A DNA stretch of 64,000 nt from Deltaproteobacteria bacterium HGW-Deltaproteobacteria-14 (GCA_002841945.1 PHBI01000008.1:1-64000); one strand, 5' to 3'; numbered from the stretch's first letter, positions 28,012 through 36,919 are shown. Made by a program: numbers and translations. Notes: generated from the sequence alone by a model not told the origin.

Positions 28012-30582
28012 TCAGGGCGTCAGGTCTGCAGCGTATCCGGGCGGGTCGGTGGTGCCGGTGAGGGCGTCGCGGTAGAGCAGCGCGACGTAGCCAGCGCCCG
28101 CGCTCGCGGTGAAGGTCGTGCCGTACTGGCTGTAGTTCACGCCGCCGCGGGCGGTGACCCGGCCGGTCCCGAGATCGAGGGTCGTCGCCTCGAGGCGCAC
28201 GTAGCCGCCCGCGCCCGCGCCGCTGCGCGCGGCCGTCGGGACGCCGAACCCGTTGGCGCTCACCTGGCCGCTCGCGCCGACGGTCAGGGTCCCGCCCACG
28301 TACAGCGCGATGATGCCGCCGCCCAGCGTCTGCCCGGGGCCGGTGAGGCTCGGCCCGCTGCCGTTCCAACACGAGTAGCTGCCCGCCTGCGCCGAGCCGA
28401 AGGTGAGCCTGGTGCCGTCGGCGACGCCGTACACTCCGCCGCCGGCGGCCGGAGTGCGGCCGGTGTTGCTGCGCCCGGTGGCGCCGGACGTGGCGTGCCC
28501 CGGCGCTGAGTTGACGTCGCTGGTGGACCAGAAGGACGAGTCATAGACCGCCGCGTAGCCGCCGGGCGCGCCGTAGGCGGTCTGGGTCGTCACGCGCGCG
28601 GGGCCGTCGATGGTCTCGCCCCGCTCCGTCGCCACGCTGTCGGAGCAGCTCGAGTTGTCGGTGCTGCCTCGGCCCGGGCGGTAGCCGGCGTTGGCCACGC
28701 TGATGGTCCCGTCGAGGGTGAGCGTGCCCGCTCGGAGCGCGAAGACCCCGCCGGTCAGCCCATCCCAGGCCGTGACGCTGAGGGTCGCCCCGCTCGGTAC
28801 CGCCAGGGCGTCGTAATGGGGGACGCGCTGGAGCAGGACCTTCTGTTGGCCGGTGGCGACCCCGATGTTGGCGTCGCCACCGGCCGCTTCCCCGTAGAAG
28901 TTCGCCTTGGCTGCCGCGAACGTCACCACGGTGCCGGTGACGTCGGAGACCGTGAGGAGCTCGTAGTTGCCAACGTTGGCGACGCCGGCCGCGGCGCCCT
29001 GGGCGTTCAGCAGCAGCACCTCGTCGCCCGGCGCGAGGCACTCGGCGGTCGGGGCGGGGGCCACGGTCGCGGTCAGCGAGGAGAGCGCGACGACCGAGTA
29101 GCCGACCATGTCGGCGCAGGTCCGGCCGCTCGCCGGCAAGAGCGGGGCCGAGCTCAGGTTGGTCGTGCCCAGCGGGGCCTCCAACTCGCAGGTGCCGTTG
29201 CAGCCGTCGCCGTCGAGGGTGTTGCCGTCGTCGCAGGCCTCGCCGGCGCCGGGGTCCAAGGTCCCGTCGCCGCAGGCGGTCGCCACCAGGTCGAGGGTCG
29301 CCGCGGCGGAGACGCAGCCCGCGTCGGGGTAGGCGACGAAGATCCAGGCGGTCTCGCCCTCGGCCAGGTCGAGCCAGATCGACGGGTCGCTGCCGGCGGC
29401 GGCGGTGCAGGCGAGCTCGGCCCCGACACACGCGTCGCGGGCGTACAGGACGGGCTCGAAGCCGTCGCCGTGGGCGGTCATGCGGTAAGAGCCCGCGGTG
29501 GGCGCGGTGAAGGCGACCGTGTGCTCGGGGCCGCTCGCGCCGCAGCTCGCGCCCACGTCGTCGTCGCTCGCGGCGCACAGGTCGGCGCTGGTCACGTCCA
29601 CCCCCGGCGCGGCCACCACGCCGTCCTCGCACAACGCGCGCCGCGAGTAGCCGAAGGTGACCGCCGAGCCGGCGGCGCAGGTGATGTCGTCGACCGTGTC
29701 GGCGGTGATCGCGACGTCCCAGTGGACGAGCGGCCAGCCCTCGGCGTAGGCCGCGGCGGCGCCGACGTCGACCCAGCCCACCGCCTGGAAGCGGCACACG
29801 CCGCCCACGTTGGCGGCGAGCCAGGCGTCGGCGAGGCGCCAGCTGAGGTCGATGTAGTGGCCGTTGGCGACCTGGGCGACGCCGGCGAAGCGCAGCGCAG
29901 CGGCGACGGCGGTCGTGAGCGCGTCCCCCTCGCTGAAGCAGGTCGGGGCGCCCCCCGCGTCGGTGCAGCACAAGGCGGCGCCCGCGAGGGTGACGGCGCT
30001 CGCCTCGTCGATGCCCGCGGTGCAGCTCAGGCCGGTCACGAGGGTCGGGCCGCGGTCTCCGGTCGTGGGGTCGTGGGCGAGGGCGTCGACGCAGTCGTAC
30101 TTGGCCGAGCAGAAGACGTCCTGCAGGTCGAAGGAGAGGTCGAGGAAACCCTGCTGAGCGGCGCGCGCGACGGTCAGATCGAAGGTGACGGCGGCGTCGG
30201 CGTTGGCGACGCAGGGGACGACGCGGCTGGCCGCGGGCGGCAGGGCGACGTCGGTCAGCGGCGCGCCGCCGGGGCCGAGGACGTCGATCAGCGTGACGGT
30301 GACGCGGTTGTCGACGCCCGCGACGCACGGCGAGATGTAGGTGAGCGAGCCGTCGGCGTCGCCGCCGCGGTCGTCGAGGGTCACGACCGGCGACCAGGCG
30401 CCGCCGTCGTCGTACTCGATCAGGACATCGTAGATCGCGCCGGTGACCAGCGGCAGCGTCAGCGGGGCGACGTCGATCGCCACCCGGCCGGCGGCCTCCC
30501 GCGGTGCGTCAAGGCACGCGGGTGACGCGAGCAAGCCGACCCAAGCCGCAATTGCGGCCGTCGCTGTCCGTGGTTGTCGCAT
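28012..30582 (-). CDS. Large secreted lipoprotein with a DUF4215 Cys-rich repeat
   Basis: An 856-residue surface protein. The signal MRQPRTATAAIAAWVGLLAS ends in SPAC, a probable lipobox. The first 430 residues are beta-rich with paired cysteines. A single DUF4215 unit follows (CGDGTLDPGAGEACDDGNT then LDGDGCNGTCELE), a motif abundant in Myxococcota surface proteins. The C-terminal 380 residues are Gly/Ala/Thr-rich with repeated strand patterns (GGVFALRAGTLTLDGTISVA, GGIIALYVGGTLTVGASGQV) suggestive of a beta-helix. Likely exposed or adhesive; function unknown. Confidence 0.8.
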   Translation of the reverse strand: MRQPRTATAAIAAWVGLLASPACLDAPREAAGRVAIDVAPLTLPLVTGAIYDVLIEYDDGGAWSPVVTLDDRGGDADGSLTYISPCVAGVDNRVTVTLIDVLGPGGAPLTDVALPPAASRVVPCVANADAAVTFDLTVARAAQQGFLDLSFDLQDVFCSAKYDCVDALAHDPTTGDRGPTLVTGLSCTAGIDEASAVTLAGAALCCTDAGGAPTCFSEGDALTTAVAAALRFAGVAQVANGHYIDLSWRLADAWLAANVGGVCRFQAVGWVDVGAAAAYAEGWPLVHWDVAITADTVDDITCAAGSAVTFGYSRRALCEDGVVAAPGVDVTSADLCAASDDDVGASCGASGPEHTVAFTAPTAGSYRMTAHGDGFEPVLYARDACVGAELACTAAAGSDPSIWLDLAEGETAWIFVAYPDAGCVSAAATLDLVATACGDGTLDPGAGEACDDGNTLDGDGCNGTCELEAPLGTTNLSSAPLLPASGRTCADMVGYSVVALSSLTATVAPAPTAECLAPGDEVLLLNAQGAAAGVANVGNYELLTVSDVTGTVVTFAAAKANFYGEAAGGDANIGVATGQQKVLLQRVPHYDALAVPSGATLSVTAWDGLTGGVFALRAGTLTLDGTISVANAGYRPGRGSTDNSSCSDSVATERGETIDGPARVTTQTAYGAPGGYAAVYDSSFWSTSDVNSAPGHATSGATGRSNTGRTPAAGGGVYGVADGTRLTFGSAQAGSYSCWNGSGPSLTGPGQTLGGGIIALYVGGTLTVGASGQVSANGFGVPTAARSGAGAGGYVRLEATTLDLGTGRVTARGGVNYSQYGTTFTASAGAGYVALLYRDALTGTTDPPGYAADLTP

Positions 30583-30688
30583 CCTCAGGCTCCCGTTTCC
30601 GCATCATGTTATCGCGTTTGCGAGGGCAGGGCATTCGCAATCGCGACGGGGTTGTACCCGGCGCGCGGGCACCCGGCGGTGTGGGCGG

Positions 30689-30717
30689 TTGTCCGGTGGC
30701 GGGGAGTGCGCTCTACT
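30689..30717 (+). promoter_or_regulatory. Candidate promoter of the S9 peptidase gene
   Basis: TTGTCC (30689-30694) and TCTACT (30712-30717) are exactly 17 bp apart and each matches consensus in four of six positions. The -10 box ends 7 bp before the ATG at 30725, so the transcript would begin at or next to the start codon. Confidence 0.5.
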
Positions 30718-30724
30718 CCCGCGC

Positions 30725-32719
30725 ATGAACGCCACTCTGCTGCGCCTCCTCCCGGTCCTGCTCATCGCCGCCTGCGCCTCGACGCCGCCGCCTGCGCCAC
30801 CGGCGCCGGCCGTGCCCGCCGTGCCCACCGCGCCGCAGGCTCCGCCGGAGCCGCCGTATCGCGTCGAGGACGACGGGGTCGTGCGCCTCGAGGCGACCCC
30901 GGAGATCCCCGGCGAGGTGCGCGACCGCCTGCGCCAGTACCTCAACACGCGCAGCGCGGCGCTGGCCGACCTCGCCCCGGACGGCTCGGGGGCGCTGGTC
31001 CTGACGCGCTTCGCCGAGACGCGGCAGCTCCACCGGCTGACCGAGCCCCTGGGCGCGCGCACCCAGCTGACCTTCGCCGACGAGCCCGTCAGCGGCGCGA
31101 GCTTCGTGCCGAACGACCCGAACGCGGTGCTCGTCAAGGCCGACATCGGCGGCAACGAGCAGCACCAGCTGAGCCGCCTCGACCTGACGACCGGGCGGTC
31201 GACGCTGCTGACCGACGGCAAGAGCCGCAACCAGTCTCCCGTGTGGTCGCGCGCCGGCGAGCGCCTCGCCTGGGCGAGCACGGCCCGCAACGGCAAGGAC
31301 TTCGACCTGTGGCTCGGCGACGGGGCGACGCCGGCCGGGAACGCGTTGCTGCTCGAGGTGAGCGGCCTCTGGTACCCGATCGAGTGGTCGCCGGACGACG
31401 AGCGCCTGCTGGTCGGCGAGTACGTGTCCATCAACGAGTCGCGCCTCTACCTGCTCGACGTGGCGACCAAGGCGCTGACCCGGCTCAGCCCGGAGGCGCC
31501 CGTGGCGGCCTATCGCGCGGCCGCCTTCGGCAAGGGCGGCGCGAAGGTCTACGCGACCAGCGACCGCGACGGCGAGTTCACCGAGCTCTACGAGGTCGAC
31601 CTCGCGTCCGGCGCCTGGAAGTCCATGACCCACCACGTGCCGTGGGACGTGACGGAGCTTGCGGTGTCGCGCGACGGGGGCACGGTCGCGTTCGTCGTCA
31701 ACGAGGACGGCTTCTCGCAGCTCCGGCTGCTCGACGGGCGCACGGGCAAGCAGGTCATCGTCCGGGGGCTCCCGCGCGGGGTGCTCAGTGACCTGATCTT
31801 CGCGCGCAAGGCCGACGTGCTGGGGTTCAGCGCCGTGACGCCGACGTCGACCGGGGACGCGTACACCCTGAAGCTCAAGGGCAACAAGCTCGCGCGCTGG
31901 ACCAAGAGCGAGATGGGCGGGCTCGATCCGGCCAGGCTCGTCGCGCCGACGCTCGTGCGCTTCGAGACCTTCGACGGGCGTCAGATCCCGGCGCTCTACT
32001 ACCGCCCGCCCGGGCCGGGGCCGTTCCCGGTGCTCGTCAACATCCACGGCGGCCCGGAGTCGCAGGCGCGGCCGGTGTTCAGCGCCCTGACGCAGTACCT
32101 CGCGGCCGAGCGCGGGATCGCCGTGATCTACCCCAACGTCCGCGGCTCGGACGGCTACGGCAAGAGCTACCTGCTGCTCGACAACGGGATGAAGCGCGAG
32201 GACTCGGTCAAGGACATCGGGGCGCTGCTCGACTGGATCGGCGCGCAGCAGGAGCTCGACGCGCAGCGGGTCGGTGTCCTCGGCGGGTCGTACGGCGGCT
32301 ACATGGTGCTGGCCTCGCTCGTCACCTACGCCGAGCGCATCAAGGCGGGGCTCGACGTGGTCGGGATCTCGAGCTTCGTGACCTTCCTCGAGAACACGAG
32401 CGCCTATCGGCAGGACCTGCGGCGCGCGGAGTACGGCGACGAGCGCGACCCGGCGATGCGCGCGTTCCTCGAGCAGGTGTCGCCGCTCAACCGCGTCGGC
32501 GCCATCACCAGCGCCCTGTTCGTCGCCCAGGGGGCGAACGACCCGCGGGTGCCCGAGGGGGAGGGGCGGCAGATCGTCGACGCGGTGCGCACGACCGGCG
32601 CGGACGTCTGGTACATGCTCGCGCGCAACGAGGGGCACGGCTTCGCCAAGAAGCAGAACCGCGACACCCTCTATCTCCTCGCCGCGCTGTTCTTCGAGCG
32701 GCACCTGCTCGGGCTGTGA
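30725..32719 (+). CDS. S9 family prolyl oligopeptidase-like serine peptidase (lipoprotein)
   Basis: A 664-residue predicted lipoprotein (signal ends LLIAAC). Residues about 60-400 form a WD40/TolB-like beta-propeller (TTGRSTLLTDGKSRNQSPVW, VEWSPDDERLL-type blades). Residues about 420-664 form the alpha/beta hydrolase: nucleophile GGSYGGYM, acid in AQGANDPRVP, histidine in NEGHGF. S9 enzymes cleave short peptides, mostly after proline or with dipeptidyl/acylaminoacyl specificity; the exact preference is not clear here. It is divergent from the DUF4215 gene, with a promoter overlapping the start. Confidence 0.9.
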   Translation: MNATLLRLLPVLLIAACASTPPPAPPAPAVPAVPTAPQAPPEPPYRVEDDGVVRLEATPEIPGEVRDRLRQYLNTRSAALADLAPDGSGALVLTRFAETRQLHRLTEPLGARTQLTFADEPVSGASFVPNDPNAVLVKADIGGNEQHQLSRLDLTTGRSTLLTDGKSRNQSPVWSRAGERLAWASTARNGKDFDLWLGDGATPAGNALLLEVSGLWYPIEWSPDDERLLVGEYVSINESRLYLLDVATKALTRLSPEAPVAAYRAAAFGKGGAKVYATSDRDGEFTELYEVDLASGAWKSMTHHVPWDVTELAVSRDGGTVAFVVNEDGFSQLRLLDGRTGKQVIVRGLPRGVLSDLIFARKADVLGFSAVTPTSTGDAYTLKLKGNKLARWTKSEMGGLDPARLVAPTLVRFETFDGRQIPALYYRPPGPGPFPVLVNIHGGPESQARPVFSALTQYLAAERGIAVIYPNVRGSDGYGKSYLLLDNGMKREDSVKDIGALLDWIGAQQELDAQRVGVLGGSYGGYMVLASLVTYAERIKAGLDVVGISSFVTFLENTSAYRQDLRRAEYGDERDPAMRAFLEQVSPLNRVGAITSALFVAQGANDPRVPEGEGRQIVDAVRTTGADVWYMLARNEGHGFAKKQNRDTLYLLAALFFERHLLGL

Positions 32720-32813
32720 CCTGAAGCGGCAGGTCGAAGACGGGAATCGGCGAGGCGGCGGATCATGCTCCATGGCTACCGTGCCTCGCCCCCTCCGGCG
32801 AGCGTCCCCGCGG

Positions 32814-33164
32814 CTACTTGGCGTAGAAGAAGCGCTCGTGGACGATCTTACCGTCCTTCCAGGTGCGCACCGCCACCTGGTTCATCTCGACGCGGCCGAC
32901 CCCCACGAACGAGAGATCCCACGACCACTGCGACAAGCTCGTGTCGCCGTTGACCGCGCTGGCGACCAGCGTCGCCCCGAAGAACTCCTCGATGCTCCCG
33001 AAGAACTCGAGCTCGCGCTTGCGGTTGAGCGCCTTGCCGACGAAGGGGGCCTCGCTGTTCTCCTGCATCACGACGTCGTCGGCGTAGAACTCGTCGAAGG
33101 CCTCGATGGCCTTGCCGGAGAGGATCAGCTCGTTGACGCGGGTGTCGATGGTCTGCACGTTCAT
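32814..33164 (-). CDS. SnoaL-like / NTF2-like fold protein
   Basis: A 116-residue protein of the SnoaL-like cone fold (IEAFDEFYADDVVMQENSEAP, then VAVRTWKDGKIVHERFFYAK). Members are small cyclases, isomerases or ligand-binding proteins with a deep pocket. The ATG at 33164 follows an AGGAA Shine-Dalgarno. Two adjacent palindromes with GGAAACA cores lie 51-98 bp upstream, suggesting control by a dimeric regulator not encoded nearby. Specific function unknown. Confidence 0.8.
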   Translation of the reverse strand: MNVQTIDTRVNELILSGKAIEAFDEFYADDVVMQENSEAPFVGKALNRKRELEFFGSIEEFFGATLVASAVNGDTSLSQWSWDLSFVGVGRVEMNQVAVRTWKDGKIVHERFFYAK

Positions 33165-33214
33165 CTCGGTTCCTGGGCTGGAGGTTACCGAGACACCATG
33201 GCCACCGAGACGCG

Positions 33215-33261
33215 GAAACAGAAGACCCTGTTTCTACACTCAGTGTTTCCATGTGGAAACA
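33215..33261 (-). promoter_or_regulatory. Two adjacent GGAAACA palindromes (operator candidate)
   Basis: GAAACAG (33215-33221) pairs with CTGTTTC (33228-33234), and TGTTTCC (33244-33250) pairs with GGAAACA (33255-33261). Both have perfect 7-bp arms with short spacers (6 and 4 bp), in an AT-richer island upstream of the SnoaL-like gene. The half-site resembles sites bound by TetR/AcrR-type repressors; that assignment is inference. Confidence 0.6.
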
Positions 33262-33327
33262 GTAGGCGACGCTGGAGCTGCCGTCCAGGCTCGGCTACCA
33301 CGGCTCTGGCGTCAGCTCCGCCGCGCC

Positions 33328-33786
33328 TCAGCCCAAGCCTGGAAAGCCCTGATGGCGCAGCGCGTCGTAGACCACGATGGCGACGGAGTTCGAGAGGTTG
33401 AGGCTCCGGACGTGGCTCGTGATGGGGATCTTGTAGAGGTCGCCGGCGTAGGCGGCGCGGAGCTCGCTCGGGAGGCCCGTCGTCTCGGTCCCGAAGACGA
33501 ACCACGGGTCCTCACCCGGCTCGAACGCCGTGTAGGGGCGGGTCGCGTGGCTCGAGAAGAAGGCGAGGCGCTCAGGGGCGCGCTCGGCGACGAGCGCCTC
33601 GAAGCTGTCGTGCAGGTGCAGCTTCACGCGCGGCCAGTAGTCGAGCCCGGCGCGCTTGAGGTAGCGGTCCTCCAGCGAGAAGCCGAGCTTGCCGACCAGG
33701 TGCAGGTCGACGTCGGTGCCGGCGCACAGGCGCGAGATGTTACCCGTGTTCTGCGGGATCAGCGGGTTGACGAGGACGACGTGCAT
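33328..33786 (-). CDS. trmL: tRNA (cytidine/uridine-2'-O-)-methyltransferase, TrmL family
   Basis: A 152-residue SPOUT methyltransferase that 2'-O-methylates the wobble nucleotide 34 of tRNA-Leu species. It shows the start motif MHVVLVNPLIPQNTGNISRLC, the trefoil-knot segment FVFGTETTGLPSE and the C-terminal LNLSNSVAIVVYDALRHQG, at the usual short length. It begins 13 nt after the stop of the ParA-like gene on the same strand, so they are probably co-transcribed. Confidence 0.95.
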   Translation of the reverse strand: MHVVLVNPLIPQNTGNISRLCAGTDVDLHLVGKLGFSLEDRYLKRAGLDYWPRVKLHLHDSFEALVAERAPERLAFFSSHATRPYTAFEPGEDPWFVFGTETTGLPSELRAAYAGDLYKIPITSHVRSLNLSNSVAIVVYDALRHQGFPGLG

Positions 33787-33799
33787 CGGCGGACGGCCC

Positions 33800-34870
33800 T
33801 CAGCCCCCGGGCGCGTACTGGCGGGGCATCACCTGGCTCGGCGCCTCGCGGCCCAGCGAGATGACGCGCTCGACCAGCGCCTCGTAGTCGTTGGCCGCGA
33901 CCGACTTCGGCGCGAACTCGAAGATCGACTGGTGCTGGGCGGGCGCCTCCTTCAACCGGGTGTTGATGCGGATGGGCGGCAGCACCTTGTCCTTGAAGTA
34001 GCGCTCGAGGTTGCGGATGACCTCGTGGGAGATGCGGTTGCGGACGTCGTAGAACGTCGGCAGCACCCCGAGGATCGTGATGGGGTGCCGCAGCTCCTCT
34101 TGCACGCCGCGGAGGGTCTCGAGGATCTGCTTGACGCCCACCAGCGAGAGGTAGTCGCAGGCCACCGGGATCAGCACCTGGTCCGCAAAGTAGAGCGCGT
34201 TCTGGTTCAGCAGGCTGAGGCTCGGGCCGCAGTCGAGCACCACGTAGTCGTAGTCGAGCACGTCCTTGAAGCGGTTCTTCATCACCCGCGCCGGCTGGTG
34301 GACGTGGGCGAGGTGGACCTCGACCTTGGCGAGGAGGTTGTTGCTCGGCAGGAGATCGAGGTTCTCGCGGACGTTGATGATCGCGTCGCCGGGCTCGAGG
34401 CCGTCCACCATGACGTGGTAGAGGTTCTGCTCGCCCGAGGCCCCGAGACACACGCCGACGTTGCCCTGGGAGTCCATGTCGATGATGAGCGTCTTGTAGC
34501 CGGCCTGGGCCAGCCCGTGAGCCAGCGACACGGTCGTCGTCGTCTTGCCGGTGCCGCCCTTCTGGTTCATCACCGCGATGCGGCGCGCCCCCTTGCGCTG
34601 GCGGAGCTCCTGGCGGACCGGGTTCTCGCGGCACTCGGTGCTGCAGAAGAAGCGCTTCTCGCCGCCGACGAAGGCCATCTGATAGGCGTAGCGCGGCTCG
34701 AAGGCGGTGCCGCAGGCCGAGCAGGTCTGCTGGCGCTGCCCGAACAGCGCGCGCTCGTGACACGCCTGGCTGCAGTAGTAGGTGGCGACGTTCCCGGCCC
34801 GCTGGACCTGGAAGCTGAACCTGGGACTGAACTCGGTCTCACACACCGAGCACGTCACGACCTCGGACAT
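33800..34870 (-). CDS. ParA/MinD-type ATPase with two N-terminal Cys4 zinc fingers
   Basis: A 356-residue ParA-family ATPase. The C-terminal 260 residues have the deviant Walker A MNQKGGTGKTTTT, Walker A' DMDSQGN and Walker B YVVLDCGPSLSLL. The first 80 residues hold two fingers of identical spacing, CxxC-x22-CxxxC (C7/C10/C33/C37 and C50/C53/C76/C80), like MYM/TRASH-type zinc ribbons. No parB gene adjoins, so this is an orphan positioning ATPase. Of two consecutive ATGs (34873 and 34870) the second has better spacing from GGAGG. Cargo unknown; the fingers may bind it. Confidence 0.88.
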   Translation of the reverse strand: MSEVVTCSVCETEFSPRFSFQVQRAGNVATYYCSQACHERALFGQRQQTCSACGTAFEPRYAYQMAFVGGEKRFFCSTECRENPVRQELRQRKGARRIAVMNQKGGTGKTTTTVSLAHGLAQAGYKTLIIDMDSQGNVGVCLGASGEQNLYHVMVDGLEPGDAIINVRENLDLLPSNNLLAKVEVHLAHVHQPARVMKNRFKDVLDYDYVVLDCGPSLSLLNQNALYFADQVLIPVACDYLSLVGVKQILETLRGVQEELRHPITILGVLPTFYDVRNRISHEVIRNLERYFKDKVLPPIRINTRLKEAPAQHQSIFEFAPKSVAANDYEALVERVISLGREAPSQVMPRQYAPGG

Positions 34871-35001
34871 CATGCCCTCCGACCACTGCCGTGGGTTGCG
34901 GCTCGCGAGCCTTGCTCGGCGTATAGCACCATATATGGCAACTGTCGCAACCCGATCCCGTCCGCGGCGTGGCGCGGTGCGGCCGTCACCAGGGCCTGCG
35001 A

Positions 35002-35541
35002 TCAGCGATCGAGCTCGTCCCAGAGCCGATCCTGCGCCTCGAGGGCGCCCGAGCTGCACCACGCACAGCTGAGCCCCGCGCAGGTGGGCTTGTGCTGCGT
35101 CCGGATCAGCGTCACCGGCCGCTCGGTGTGCCGGATCACGGTCTCGGCGACGCTCCCCGTCATCATCCTGGCGAACCCCGTCCGGCCGTGGGTGCCCATG
35201 ATGATCTGCTTGGCGTCGAGTCGATCGGCCTCCTCCACGATGCGCGTGGCCGGGATCCCGGCGATGACCAGCGTCTCGATCTCGAGGCCAGCGACCTCCT
35301 CGAACGCCAGATACGCGGGCAGGTGCGCCGCCGCCGCTCGGGTGACGTAGTCGATGGCGCGCACCGTCTCACCCTCGGGGTCCGGCTGGATCAGCGTCTC
35401 CGCCGCGACCGTCGGCGGCAGCTCCACCACGTGCAGCAGGACGAGCTTGGAGCTGTCACTGCGCGCGACCCCCGCGGCATGCCGGACGACCTCCGCCGAG
35501 CAGTCCGAGAAGTCGACCGGCACCAGGATGATCTCGCTCAT
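35002..35541 (-). CDS. Universal stress protein (UspA family)
   Basis: A 179-residue Usp-fold protein. It has the N-terminal ILVPVDFSDCSAEVVRHA and the ATP-binding-type loop GTHGRTGFARMMTGSVAETVIR, followed by PVTLIRT. A 30-residue C-terminal extension adds four cysteines or near-cysteines (PTCAGLSCAWCSSG), which is unusual and could bind metal or respond to redox. The ATG at 35541 has a strong GAGGGGGGAA Shine-Dalgarno. The gene follows the beta-barrel protein gene by 11 nt, suggesting an operon. Confidence 0.92.
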   Translation of the reverse strand: MSEIILVPVDFSDCSAEVVRHAAGVARSDSSKLVLLHVVELPPTVAAETLIQPDPEGETVRAIDYVTRAAAAHLPAYLAFEEVAGLEIETLVIAGIPATRIVEEADRLDAKQIIMGTHGRTGFARMMTGSVAETVIRHTERPVTLIRTQHKPTCAGLSCAWCSSGALEAQDRLWDELDR

Positions 35542-35552
35542 GTGTTCCCCCC

Positions 35553-36290
35553 TCAGAATCGAAACCAGATGTCGGCCACGGGGAAGACGTGCAGCGTCTT
35601 GCGCTCGTCGGTGTTCGGCTCGTAGATGAACTCGCCGAAGCCGACCCCCCCCCCGAGGTGGACGACGTTGGACAGGGCTACGGCGTACATCAGCTCGAGG
35701 GACGGGCGGAGAAGGCGCCCGCCGTCGCTCGTGTCGAGGTAGCCGGTCGCGTGCAGCATCAGGAGCTGCGACGCGTCGATGAGCCAGTGCGCCGAGGCGT
35801 GGACCTCTGCCAGGCCGCGGGTTGGTCGCGCGCCGAGGAGATCGATCCCCGGACCCGCGCCCACCGAGAAGAGCCAGTCGCGACCGGCGCGGAACGTGAG
35901 CGTCGCCGTGAGCTGCACCGTCCCGGGGAAGCCGCTCCCCGGCGTCTCCTCGGTCGCCGGCGCCCCGGCCTCGTCCTCGCGCCGAATGAGCGACCACGAG
36001 CCCGCGAGGTTCAGCGCGACGGTCGCGACGCCGTACCGCGAGACCCGCCAGCGCAGCGCGATGTAGGGCTGGCCGAGCAGCAACAGGACCGGGTGGATCG
36101 CGACCTGCAACTCGTCCGTCACCCCGATGGACAGCGGCGTCATCACGCCGATCTCCACCATCCCCTGCTCGAGGGTGAACGCCGTCCCGTAGTTGAGGTC
36201 GATCGATCGGCGCCAATCAGCGCGCGCAGCGCCGATGCTCACCGCCGGGGCGAGCACCAGGACCAACGCGATGATGATCCGGCGCAACAT
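35553..36290 (-). CDS. Predicted outer-membrane beta-barrel protein
   Basis: A 245-residue protein with a signal peptide (MLRRIIIALVLVLAPAVSIG, cleaved near ARA) and a C-terminal phenylalanine (VADIWFRF), the usual outer-membrane assembly signal. The body alternates amphipathic strands (VATVALNLAGSWSLI, VQLTATLTFRAGRDWLFSVG). Not a family I can name. A TATGCT box ends 6 bp before the ATG and no Shine-Dalgarno is visible, pointing to a leaderless mRNA. Co-transcribed with the universal stress protein gene downstream. Confidence 0.7.
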   Translation of the reverse strand: MLRRIIIALVLVLAPAVSIGAARADWRRSIDLNYGTAFTLEQGMVEIGVMTPLSIGVTDELQVAIHPVLLLLGQPYIALRWRVSRYGVATVALNLAGSWSLIRREDEAGAPATEETPGSGFPGTVQLTATLTFRAGRDWLFSVGAGPGIDLLGARPTRGLAEVHASAHWLIDASQLLMLHATGYLDTSDGGRLLRPSLELMYAVALSNVVHLGGGVGFGEFIYEPNTDERKTLHVFPVADIWFRF

Positions 36291-36396
36291 GGCGACAGCA
36301 TACGTGCGCCTCGCGTGGGTGCCAACGCTCCATCCTGCGCGACCGCGCCGGGGCGCCCGGGGAGCCGACCCCCCGGGCGCCGCGGCGGCGATCCCC

Positions 36397-36783
36397 TCAG
36401 CTCGCGTCGTCGCCGGGCTTCCTCGCGGGCTTCGGCAGCCGCACCGGGCCGCTCAGCGTCGTCGGCCCCTCGACCCGCAGCCAGCCCTTGAGCTTGTGCA
36501 CCGTCTTGAGGCCGATACCCTTGACCCGCGCCAGCTCGAGCGGGCCCTTGAAGGTGTGCTTGGCGCGGTAGGCGACGATGCGCTCGGCCTTGGCCGGCCC
36601 GATCCCGGGGAGGTAGCCGAGCTGGTCGGCGGTGGCCTCGTTGATGTTGACCACCCCCTGGGCCGCGCCGTCGCTGGCGGTCGGGGGCGCCGCGGGGGGC
36701 GCGGCCAGCGCCGCGGACGCCGGGACGAGCAGGGCGAGGGCCATCAGGACGGCGATGAGGGGCTTTCTGGACTGCGAGGACAT
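36397..36783 (-). CDS. ComEA-like secreted helix-hairpin-helix protein
   Basis: A 128-residue protein with a signal peptide (LIAVLMALALLVPASAALA) and one ComEA-type double helix-hairpin-helix (VNINEATADQLGYLPGIGPA, then LARVKGIGLKTVHKLKG). ComEA binds incoming double-stranded DNA in the periplasm during transformation; many short homologues outside competence operons have no proven role. The ATG at 36783 follows GGAG. No other competence genes are nearby. The region upstream holds a palindrome and a 21-bp-period repeat. Confidence 0.85.
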   Translation of the reverse strand: MSSQSRKPLIAVLMALALLVPASAALAAPPAAPPTASDGAAQGVVNINEATADQLGYLPGIGPAKAERIVAYRAKHTFKGPLELARVKGIGLKTVHKLKGWLRVEGPTTLSGPVRLPKPARKPGDDAS

Positions 36784-36901
36784 GGAAGACTCCTGGTTGT
36801 GAGCGACGCCAACGCGGCGTCGCCGAAGCCAAAAGCACGTCCCGTGCCGAACCCGCGGGGCCACCTGGAATGCGGGTGAGCGCGCCGCTGCGGCGCCCGG
36901 C

Positions 36902-36919
36902 GGGACACCGCGGTGTCCC
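36902..36919. promoter_or_regulatory. Perfect 18-bp palindrome
   Basis: GGGACACCG followed by CGGTGTCCC, a perfect palindrome with no spacer, 119 bp upstream of the ComEA-like start. It could be an operator for that gene. Its right half forms the first unit of the 21-bp-period array. Confidence 0.5.

Noticed and set aside
28816..30525. 569-codon plus-strand frame opposite the DUF4215 gene
   Set aside because: The minus-strand protein has a signal peptide and the DUF4215 Cys pattern; the plus frame is Gly/Arg/Val low complexity.
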